Shown: one piece after another, positions 26,378 to 33,690 of the stretch
Layout: every line of letters starts with the position of its first letter
Position numbering within the stretch: the stretch's first letter is position 1
NCBI GenBank assembly: GCA_009779835.1
Contig: WRBD01000006.1
Location: 1-64,000 of the forward strand
Reading direction: 5' to 3'
Origin: Defluviitaleaceae bacterium
Lineage (GTDB): Bacteria; Bacillota; Clostridia; Lachnospirales; WQUN01
DNA: 64,000 nt
Position numbers and translations under genes: made by a program
The notes under the pieces: generated by a model
Database searches by the model: none
What the model was told of the DNA's origin: nothing
Seen by the model: the letters and a program-made list of their open reading frames with translations, nothing else

Positions 26378-27901
26378 ATGATTTCAATTAAAAAAAGTAT
26401 AGAAGAATTCAAGGAACAAAAGCCCAGTAAAATTCTCGAAGAGAATATAAATCTTTGCAAAGATTTATTTGAAGACAGTACAGATTTTATCGGGCGAAAA
26501 TTCGCACCGGGCGGAGCGGGTGCGCCGTGGATTTATATGGCGTACTTCGATGCGATGACAAACCGCGAGATGATGGATTTATCTGTAATCCGGCGGCTTT
26601 TCGATATGGATTGGGCATCGCTTACGTCGTATGAAAAAGGCGAGAGCGTTTACGAAACCCTTCGTGACAGAGGAATCGCCACAACAGACCTGTCCGAAAG
26701 CGACGATATGTTTGATATTTTATATTTCATTAACGCGGGTGACACCGCAGTTTTTATAGACGGCTGCGATAAATGCATAATCGTAGCGACACGCGGCTTC
26801 CCGAACCGCGGTATTCAATCGGCGGAAACGGAAGTAGTTGTACAAGGCCCGCGAGAAGCTTTCAGCGAAGTTATGCGCTTTAACACGGCGTTAATTCGGC
26901 GGCGTATTCGCGACAATAATTTAGTCGTAAAGCAGTCGAAACTTGGGAAGCGCAGTCTTACGGACATCGCAGTCGTGTACATGAACGACATTGTACGCCC
27001 GGAGGTTCTTGCGGAAGTTGAACGCCGTTTGGAATGCATTGATGTTGACGGAATTTCAGACAGCGGCACTGTTGAGCAGCTTATTGAAGAAAGTTGGCTT
27101 AGTCCATTTCCGCAAGTTCAACTCACCGAACGCCCGGATAAGGCGGCTTCTTCAATTTTGGAAGGACGAATTGCCGTCATTATCGACAATTCGCCTTTCG
27201 TGATTATCGTTCCCGTTACGCTTAACGCGTTTTTTCAAGCTTCGGAAGATTATTACAGTCGCTGGCAAGTGATGAGCGTTACGCGGTTTTTGCGTTTTGT
27301 AGGGGCTTTTATGGCGGTTGCATTGCCGGGGATGTATCTTGCGTTTGCGTTGTATCATCCGTCGATGATTCCTTTATTGATGGTCTCGCGGCTTGCGGAA
27401 GCTTCTCAGGCTGTGCCGTTTCCCGCCGTGGTTGAAATTATTTTACTGGACGCGGCTTTTGAACTTCTTCGTGAAGCGGGAATTCGCTTAAAAAGCGCAA
27501 GCGGAGGCACAATCGGAATTGTGGGTGGTTTGATTATTGGACAGGCATCCGTTGAAGCCGGTTTGGTTAGCCCCATCGTTGTAATCATTGTCGCGCTTAC
27601 CGGTATCGCCACATTTTCGATTCCCAGTGTTTCGCTTGTTTATGCCTTTCGTCTTGTGAAATACCTGGTGTTGATTCTTTCCGCTTCTCTTGGATTTTTC
27701 GGGCTTATTATAGGAATGATTCTCACGCTGATTCATCTTTCGGGCTTGCGTAGCGTTGGTTTCCCTTATTTAATGCCGTTTGCCGCATCTGAATTAAGCA
27801 AGGGAGAAGACTTAAAAGACAGCATATTTCGTTTTCCATTGTTTAGCTTGAAAAAGCGTCCGTTTTTTGCAAACCCGAAGCAAGCTGTTCGGATGAAGTG
27901 A
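26378..27901 (+). CDS. gerAA: Spore germination receptor subunit A (GerA family)
   Basis: A-subunit of a nutrient germinant receptor in the inner spore membrane. The soluble N-terminal part (about residues 1-285) has the family pattern DLSVIRRLFDMDW, NAGDTAVFIDGCDKCIIVATRG and SKLGKRSLTDIAVVYMNDI. The C-terminal part holds about five membrane segments, with LPGMYLAFALYHPSMIP and FPAVVEIILLDAAFELLREAG. Length 507 is normal. It is first of a two-gene operon with the fused B-C subunit 14 bases later. Its presence is the main evidence that the organism sporulates. Confidence 0.94.
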   Translation: MISIKKSIEEFKEQKPSKILEENINLCKDLFEDSTDFIGRKFAPGGAGAPWIYMAYFDAMTNREMMDLSVIRRLFDMDWASLTSYEKGESVYETLRDRGIATTDLSESDDMFDILYFINAGDTAVFIDGCDKCIIVATRGFPNRGIQSAETEVVVQGPREAFSEVMRFNTALIRRRIRDNNLVVKQSKLGKRSLTDIAVVYMNDIVRPEVLAEVERRLECIDVDGISDSGTVEQLIEESWLSPFPQVQLTERPDKAASSILEGRIAVIIDNSPFVIIVPVTLNAFFQASEDYYSRWQVMSVTRFLRFVGAFMAVALPGMYLAFALYHPSMIPLLMVSRLAEASQAVPFPAVVEIILLDAAFELLREAGIRLKSASGGTIGIVGGLIIGQASVEAGLVSPIVVIIVALTGIATFSIPSVSLVYAFRLVKYLVLILSASLGFFGLIIGMILTLIHLSGLRSVGFPYLMPFAASELSKGEDLKDSIFRFPLFSLKKRPFFANPKQAVRMK

Positions 27902-27915
27902 ATGGAGTGTTGTGA

Positions 27916-30147
27916 ATGTCATCGAATAAAAAAATTACAATGCGGCAGTTGCAAATTTTAATTATTCTGAGCGCGATGGGAACGGGTGTAATTGTTTTGC
28001 CGCGAAGGGCGGCGGACTTTCTTCCCGAAGGTGCGCAAGACGGCTGGGTAATTGCGATTGGTCTGACTCTTATCGCAATAGTGGTTGGCATACTGATAAG
28101 TGCGGCGGCGAGAGCGGCGCAATCAGCAGCGGAATATACGTTAAGTGAAAATCTTAACGAAACTAAATCCCCCCAAGACCTTTCCTTTATAGATTCAGTG
28201 TCAATTCTCCTGACAAAACCTTTTGCGTATGTGTTAGGCATAATTATGTGGGCGAAATTGGTTATTGCGGCGGGGTTGGAGTTGCGGATTTTTTTAGAGA
28301 TTTCGCGTGATATTATGCTTCCGAATACGCCGGCGTATGTTATAAGCGCGGTTATGATTGGTGCGTGTGCATATGCCGCCGCGAAGGGTTTGGAAACGCG
28401 GGCTCGCGTTGCGGAAGTTTTGTTTGCGTTGTTGATTTTGCCGATTTTATTTTTGTTTACAATTGCGGTTTTAGATGCGGATTTTACTAATTTACAGCCC
28501 GTTCTTGTTAATGATGTTCATTCGTTGGTACGCGGTTCGGTTCGGCTTGGGTTTATTTTAACTGGGTTGGAGTGCTTGCTGTTGGTTTCGGCGTATGTGC
28601 CGCGAGAGAAAAGTTTGGGCCGGGCGGTTGTCGGTGCGCTTGGCGTTGCGGGCGTGTTAATTATTTGTATTACTGTTATAACAATTGCGTCGTTCGGAAG
28701 CGGTTTAAGCAACGAGCCGTGGCCTGTGATTGGCATGATGGATGTAATCAATTTGCCCGGCTCGTTCATTGAGCGGCAGGAAGCTCTGATGTTCGGTTTT
28801 TGGATAGTAACTGCGTTCGCACTAGGTAATGCGATGTTATTTTTCGGAGGGCTTCTTGTGACGGATATTTTTAAGAAAGCGAAGCTTAGTACGGGCGTTA
28901 TATTAAGCGCGCTTGGAGTTTTCGGCGTAAGTATTCTACCCATAGACCGCGAAACGGTTTATGCGCAAATGGATTTTATGTATGCGACAACGGGAATATT
29001 TTTTCTTGTTGTTTTGCCTATCGCATTGTTAATCGCGGCAAAAATTACAATATGGGGGCGAAATAAAATTTTAGCAAAAACAATCGCGTTTATGATTTTT
29101 CTTGCGTTTGCGATAACGCTTTTAGTTGGTTGTTGGGATTCAACAGAGATAGAAAACCGCGCATTCGTTGTAGCGATGGGTGTTGATAAGTCCGAAGAAA
29201 ATTACTCCGTGACATTAAGCATTCCCATAATGGATGAAGATGGCAAAGACGAAGATGAAGACGAAGAAATTCCCGCACACATTAAAACATCCGAGGGACA
29301 AACAATCACGGAAGCCCTAAAAAAGCTTGACGCGAAAAACGATAAAAATCTCTACTACGGGCAAACGAAATTAATAATTTTGGGTACGAATTTGCTTGAA
29401 AGCGAAGAATTTTTGCGCGGCACGTTGAACACGATTACAAACGCGATGAAATCTCCCCGCCGAATTCATGTGCTTGCCGCCGAAGACCCATCAAAGATTT
29501 TATCTACAAAGCCTCCGGCCGAAATCCTTCCCGGTTCGTATGTAGGGGATATATACCGCGACAAAAACAAAATAGGCGGCCACGCTTTCGCACTGGACTT
29601 TGAACGCCTTTCCTCCATGAGCGACGCAATCATCCCAAAAATCGAACGCAACGATGACGAATTGCGTCTTTCCGGTGCAGTCGTGTTGAAAAAATCCTGC
29701 AAAACAGGAATTATCTCGCCCGAAGAGTTGCAAGGTCTTTTATGGTGCTTCCCACGGGGCAACACAGGCGCGGTTGTGACCGCAGAAAATATTTCCATGA
29801 AAATCGAAAAGCACAAAACAAATATTTCTTTCCACCCCGGCGAAACCGATTCGCCTTTACGCGCTGTAATTGAAATAAAAGCCACAGGAACCGTTGATGA
29901 AATTTCCGAAACCGCCCAAGAATCCGTCGAAATGCGTGAGCACCTTGAAAATATTTTCACAGCGGCAATCAAAAAAGAAATCTCTGCTACCGCCGAACTT
30001 CTTCAAAATGAACACGGCGTTGACGGCTACAATCTCCTTGAGCATCTGCGTAAAAAAAATTATCCGCTGTATAAGCAATATGCGGATAATTGGCATGAAA
30101 TTTTTCCGAAAATTGAAATTGTACCGCAGGTTACTGTGGTTGTTTAA
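27916..30147 (+). CDS. Fused spore germination receptor subunits B and C
   Basis: Residues 1 to about 385 are a GerB-type amino-acid-permease-like protein with about ten membrane segments (starts TMRQLQILIILSAMGTGVIVLP). From about residue 386 the sequence is GerC: a hydrophobic helix with an intact lipobox-like LLVGC (Cys about 406), then WDSTEIENRAFVVAMGVDK and the rest of the GerC fold to the end. GerB and GerC are normally separate genes, the latter a lipoprotein. There is no stop between them here, and no ATG/GTG/TTG with a good ribosome site at the junction. An even number of GerB helices would put the GerC part outside, as required. Whether the fusion is cleaved and lipidated at Cys406 is unknown. 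Confidence 0.9.
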   Translation: MSSNKKITMRQLQILIILSAMGTGVIVLPRRAADFLPEGAQDGWVIAIGLTLIAIVVGILISAAARAAQSAAEYTLSENLNETKSPQDLSFIDSVSILLTKPFAYVLGIIMWAKLVIAAGLELRIFLEISRDIMLPNTPAYVISAVMIGACAYAAAKGLETRARVAEVLFALLILPILFLFTIAVLDADFTNLQPVLVNDVHSLVRGSVRLGFILTGLECLLLVSAYVPREKSLGRAVVGALGVAGVLIICITVITIASFGSGLSNEPWPVIGMMDVINLPGSFIERQEALMFGFWIVTAFALGNAMLFFGGLLVTDIFKKAKLSTGVILSALGVFGVSILPIDRETVYAQMDFMYATTGIFFLVVLPIALLIAAKITIWGRNKILAKTIAFMIFLAFAITLLVGCWDSTEIENRAFVVAMGVDKSEENYSVTLSIPIMDEDGKDEDEDEEIPAHIKTSEGQTITEALKKLDAKNDKNLYYGQTKLIILGTNLLESEEFLRGTLNTITNAMKSPRRIHVLAAEDPSKILSTKPPAEILPGSYVGDIYRDKNKIGGHAFALDFERLSSMSDAIIPKIERNDDELRLSGAVVLKKSCKTGIISPEELQGLLWCFPRGNTGAVVTAENISMKIEKHKTNISFHPGETDSPLRAVIEIKATGTVDEISETAQESVEMREHLENIFTAAIKKEISATAELLQNEHGVDGYNLLEHLRKKNYPLYKQYADNWHEIFPKIEIVPQVTVVV

Positions 30148-30165
30148 AGAATATGTTGCACGTCT

Positions 30166-30236
30166 CGACGTTAAGCTTATAAAAGCCAAAAGTCCGCGTG
30201 CTACATATCTGTTTGTTTTAACGTCGCTTGGCTTTT
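30166..30236 (+). promoter_or_regulatory. Two interleaved 9-base complementary pairs upstream of coaD
   Basis: CGACGTTAA (30166-30174) pairs with TTAACGTCG (30218-30226). AAAAGCCAA (30181-30189) pairs with TTGGCTTTT (30228-30236). The order a-b-a'-b' means the two helices would form a pseudoknot or be alternatives. The second ends in a run of five T. It could be a terminator/antiterminator or another structured RNA in the gerBC-coaD gap. Confidence 0.45.
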
Positions 30237-30335
30237 TCGTACTGAAAAGCGGGCAATTTTAAATGGTGTTGTCCCTCTTATGTGTTTTATGATACAGTAT
30301 TAAACCTTTTATTTCAAATGAGAGGATGGGCTGGT

Positions 30336-30869
30336 ATGATTGATAACAAACCCCCAAGAATTGCCGTGTATTGCGGAACTTTTTCGCCGCCTACGCTTGG
30401 TCACTTGGATATCATTAAGCGCGCCGCAAGAGAATATGACCGGCTTTATGTCGGTGTTCTTCGGAACAACAAAAAAACACCGTTATTCTCCGAAGATGAG
30501 CGCATTGAAATGTTAAAAAAAATTACAAAAGATATTCCGAATGTAAAAATTGAACAGTTCAGCGGTTTGCTTGTGGATTTCGCAATTAAAGTCGGGGCGA
30601 ACACATCTGTAAGGGGAGTTAGAAAAGGAACGGACTTGGACGTTGAAAGACAATTATTTTCGGCAAACGAAAAAATTGGCAGGCTTGAACGAAACGGTTA
30701 TCGCATAGATACAGTTTTTTTCCCGACAACTCTTGAAAACTTCGACACAAGTTCTTCGCTTGTACGCGACTTATTAGCAGGTGGAGCGTACAAAGTCGCG
30801 AGTATGTATCTTGCCCCTGAAATTTCGGAGCAAATTATAGAAAAGTATAAAATGTCGGAGAATTTATGA
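30336..30869 (+). CDS. coaD: Phosphopantetheine adenylyltransferase
   Basis: Transfers AMP from ATP to 4'-phosphopantetheine, giving dephospho-CoA for CoaE. Nucleotidyltransferase signatures are YCGTFSPPTLGH (T/HxGH motif), VGANTSVRGVRKGTD and the C-terminal SSSLVRDL (family ISST-x-VR). Length 177 is slightly longer than the usual 160. AGAGG 10-12 bases before ATG 30336 sets the start; an upstream in-frame ATG at 30282 lacks support. The preceding 190-base gap contains interleaved inverted repeats. Confidence 0.93.
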   Translation: MIDNKPPRIAVYCGTFSPPTLGHLDIIKRAAREYDRLYVGVLRNNKKTPLFSEDERIEMLKKITKDIPNVKIEQFSGLLVDFAIKVGANTSVRGVRKGTDLDVERQLFSANEKIGRLERNGYRIDTVFFPTTLENFDTSSSLVRDLLAGGAYKVASMYLAPEISEQIIEKYKMSENL

Positions 30870-30889
30870 AAATAAAGGTCGTTGAAGGA

Positions 30890-30919
30890 TTGGAATTTAT
30901 TTTATAAAAATGGTACGAT
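30890..30919 (+). promoter_or_regulatory. Promoter for gltX
   Basis: TTGGAA at 30890-30895 and TACGAT at 30914-30919 with an 18-base spacer, about 28 bases before the gltX start. Confidence 0.5.
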
Positions 30920-30946
30920 AAGATATTCAGAAATAGGAGTGATTTT

Positions 30947-32383
30947 ATGATACGCACACGATATGCGCCAAGTCCTACGGGGTTTATGCATATTGGAAAT
31001 TTGCGCACGGCACTGTATGAGTATTTGATTGCAAAGCGGGGTGGGGGAGTTTTTATTCTTCGCATTGAAGACACGGACAGTGAGCGGTTCGTTGAGGGTG
31101 CGACGGACGCAATTTTTGAAACGATGGAACTGACGGGGTTGAAATTTGACGAAGGTCCCGGAATTGGCGGAGATTTCGGGCCATATGTACAGAGCGAGCG
31201 CAAGGGTTCATATTTACCGCACGCTAAAAAACTTGTAGAAAACGGCAAGGCTTATTATTGTTTTTGCGACAAAGAGCGGCTGGACGGGCTTGCCGATGAA
31301 CGCGGACTGAAAAAGTATGACCGCTTTTGTGAAAAACTAAATGCGGAAGAAATTGCGGCACGGTTAAACAGCGGCGAGCCATATGTAATCCGTCAAAAAA
31401 TTCTCGACGGAAAAACGACTTTCCACGACGAGGTTTTCGGTGACATTACAATCGACAACCGCGAAATGGAAGACCAAATTTTAATTAAATCAGACGGAAT
31501 GCCGACATATAATTTCGCAAACGTCATAGACGACCACTCTATGAAAATTTCCCATGTTGTGCGCGGCAGTGAATATCTTACGTCAACGCCGAAGTACAAG
31601 CTACTTTACGAGGCTTTGGGATGGGAAGTACCTGTGTTTGTGCATTTACCACTTCTGCAGAACGCGGCGGGACAAAAAATTTCCAAGCGCAACGGCGACG
31701 CTTCAATTCCACAGCTTTTAGCGGAAGGATTTTTGCCGCAGGCAATTATAAATTATGCCGCGCTTCTGGGCTGGAGTCCGCCCGATAACCGCGAAATTTT
31801 TTCTCTGACAGAACTTGAACAAATTTTTGAGCCGAAAAACATAAGCAAATCACCATCGGCATTTGATATAAATAAACTACGCTGGGTAAATGGCGAGCAT
31901 ATGAAAAATTTGCCATCTGAAGTTTTTTATGAAATGGCATTACCTTATTTAAAAGAAGCTGTAAAAATTACAGCCGTGGATTATGCTGCTCTTGCGAAAA
32001 TGACGCAGTCCCGCGTAACCCTCGTAAAAGATTGCGCCGAGCTTGTTGATTTTATTGACGAACTGCCGCGATATGCGATTGATTTGTACATGCACAAAAA
32101 AATGAAAACCAACCCCGAAGTTGCGGCGTTGGCTCTCGAATCGGCAATTAAAGAATTTTCCGCTCTAACTAAATGGAATCACGATGTACTTTCCGCAACC
32201 GTAACAAAAATCGCAGAAGCCAACGACCTCAAAAACGGACAAATCCTATGGTCAATCCGTACCGCGCTTTCGGGCAAGGCAACAACACCCTGCGGAGCAA
32301 CGGAAATCTGTGAAATTCTCGGTAAAGGAGAAACTTTACGGCGGTTGGGTATTGGGTTGCAGAAAATTACGATATCTTCTTAA
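30947..32383 (+). CDS. gltX: Glutamyl-tRNA synthetase
   Basis: Class I aminoacyl-tRNA synthetase that charges tRNA-Glu. The HIGH motif is in APSPTGFMHIGNLRTALY, the KMSKS equivalent is KISKRNG, and the Glu-binding region RFAPSPTG-type start is YAPSPTG. The C-terminal helical anticodon-binding domain starts at about residue 330. Length 478 is normal. AATAGGAGTG precedes ATG 30947. Its 3' end overlaps the remnant of a transporter gene on the other strand by 17 bases. Confidence 0.96.
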   Translation: MIRTRYAPSPTGFMHIGNLRTALYEYLIAKRGGGVFILRIEDTDSERFVEGATDAIFETMELTGLKFDEGPGIGGDFGPYVQSERKGSYLPHAKKLVENGKAYYCFCDKERLDGLADERGLKKYDRFCEKLNAEEIAARLNSGEPYVIRQKILDGKTTFHDEVFGDITIDNREMEDQILIKSDGMPTYNFANVIDDHSMKISHVVRGSEYLTSTPKYKLLYEALGWEVPVFVHLPLLQNAAGQKISKRNGDASIPQLLAEGFLPQAIINYAALLGWSPPDNREIFSLTELEQIFEPKNISKSPSAFDINKLRWVNGEHMKNLPSEVFYEMALPYLKEAVKITAVDYAALAKMTQSRVTLVKDCAELVDFIDELPRYAIDLYMHKKMKTNPEVAALALESAIKEFSALTKWNHDVLSATVTKIAEANDLKNGQILWSIRTALSGKATTPCGATEICEILGKGETLRRLGIGLQKITISS

Positions 32384-32588
32384 AGTGGCTTCGTGACAGT
32401 ATTGCTGTGGCAACAGATATAAAAGTGGACGCAAAAATAATAATCCACGGTAATGTTTCAAACTGTTCAAACAAAACGCCGTAAAGAATTTGCCCTATAG
32501 CACTTGAAACAAAAGGGAACATCAACAAAATGGACAGGACTTTTCCAATCAGCTCCAATGGTGTTTCTCTTTGTACATAGGCAATCAT
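32367..32588 (-). pseudogene. C-terminal remnant of an MFS transporter
   Basis: A 73-codon open frame reads MIAYVQRETPLELIGKVLSI... then two membrane helices and a basic tail. This matches the last two transmembrane segments of MFS drug-efflux-type proteins, where PPELxGRV-S precedes helix 11. The frame continues upstream without a start to about 32621, then nothing recognisable remains before the promoter of the next gene. The other ten helices are missing, so this is a decayed fragment. Confidence 0.65.
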
Positions 32589-32643
32589 TTGTATTTGACC
32601 ATAAACATTACGGTTAAAGTGCCGTAAATAAAGTCAAAAACCC

Positions 32644-32673
32644 TTTACAACCAGTGATTTTAAAGGGTAGAAT
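32644..32673 (+). promoter_or_regulatory. Promoter with overlapping dyad
   Basis: TTTACA (32644-32649) and TAGAAT (32668-32673), spacer 18. CCCTTTA (32641-32647) and TAAAGGG (32661-32667) form a 7-base dyad spanning the -35 and spacer, a candidate operator. Confidence 0.5.
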
Positions 32674-32694
32674 GAAAAATATTCTGTGTAAGGA

Positions 32695-33690
32695 GTGAGA
32701 ACTATTTTAGTACTTTACGATTTGCAGGATGAAATGAAAAATTTCACTATCGGAAAATTCCCCGAAAGCTTAATTATAGGGCCGAACCCCAACCAGCTCG
32801 CAACCATTAACGTTATGGAAGAAGACGGCGCAAAAACCGTTCTTATTTCTAACCGTACCGAAGTTGCAGATGGAATTACGATTAACATGTCGGCGTTCCA
32901 AAATTTACTACCGGGCGATAGATTAACAATTACCGGAAGAATCGGAAGCAACGCGCCCACCGCAAAATGGTGTATGTTAATTCACCGCGGCGGCGGAAAC
33001 TATTCCCTTTTAAAACAGCATAGCATTCCCTTGCACGACGAACTGTTTTACCTTACACACCTGTTAGACGAAGTTGATTTGAAATACCCCATCCGTTTAC
33101 GTACTGACCATTGGGGAAACGAAGAATCATACATGGACTTCTATGTGGATGATATTTTAATTACGCGCAATATTAAAAATACAGGAATCATCATTGACAG
33201 CCGTGACATTGTTTATTCCCTTGCGACAGACAACTACGCGAGCGACGGGCTTACTCCCGTTGGCAGCAACATAGGAACCGTACCGTCATTTTTGCAAACT
33301 TCGGGCGACCCGGAATACAGTTTAATTGAAGAAGGCGACAAAAAAATCATTTATTTACGGCGCAGGGTTCACGATTGGGACGGAATTGACATTAAAATCG
33401 GCTTGATGGCGTTGAAAAAAGGCAACAGTTACACAATTACAATTAAAGGGCGCCCAGAAGGTGAAGTTCTGAAAGATGCACAGCTTATGATGCAAATTTT
33501 ACCCGGGTATGTATGGCGCGATAATAAAAATGTCTACGAAGGGCAAGAATTTATTCTTGAACACACGCTTTCAAACGCGGAAGTTTTAAACGCAGAATTT
33601 ATTCGCATTGCGTCCACCCCGCAAGGCGCGAGCATGTCTTTTGTCATTACCGATATTATTATAAAAGTCAACAAAGAAGGAGCGGCTTAA
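32695..33690 (+). CDS. Protein with two carbohydrate-binding-like beta-sandwich modules, no signal peptide
   Basis: About 330 residues without export signal or membrane segment. Two similar halves (about 15-155 and 165-325) look like CBM4/9-type beta sandwiches: LLPGDRLTITGRIGS, late YMDFYVDDILITR and KGNSYTITIKGRPEG, late MSFVITDIIIKV. Ligand unknown. The start is uncertain: AAGGAG (32690-32695) overlaps the GTG at 32695. Eight bases past AAGGAG is an ATT at 32704, and the next ATG is 32731. The stop codon directly abuts the ATG of the histidine kinase gene, so the two are probably made together and may form a sensing pair. Confidence 0.7.
   Translation: MRTILVLYDLQDEMKNFTIGKFPESLIIGPNPNQLATINVMEEDGAKTVLISNRTEVADGITINMSAFQNLLPGDRLTITGRIGSNAPTAKWCMLIHRGGGNYSLLKQHSIPLHDELFYLTHLLDEVDLKYPIRLRTDHWGNEESYMDFYVDDILITRNIKNTGIIIDSRDIVYSLATDNYASDGLTPVGSNIGTVPSFLQTSGDPEYSLIEEGDKKIIYLRRRVHDWDGIDIKIGLMALKKGNSYTITIKGRPEGEVLKDAQLMMQILPGYVWRDNKNVYEGQEFILEHTLSNAEVLNAEFIRIASTPQGASMSFVITDIIIKVNKEGAA

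Noticed and set aside
32672..32698. A nine-codon leader peptide starting at ATG 32672
   Set aside because: This ATG lies inside the -10 element of the likely promoter and would not be transcribed.
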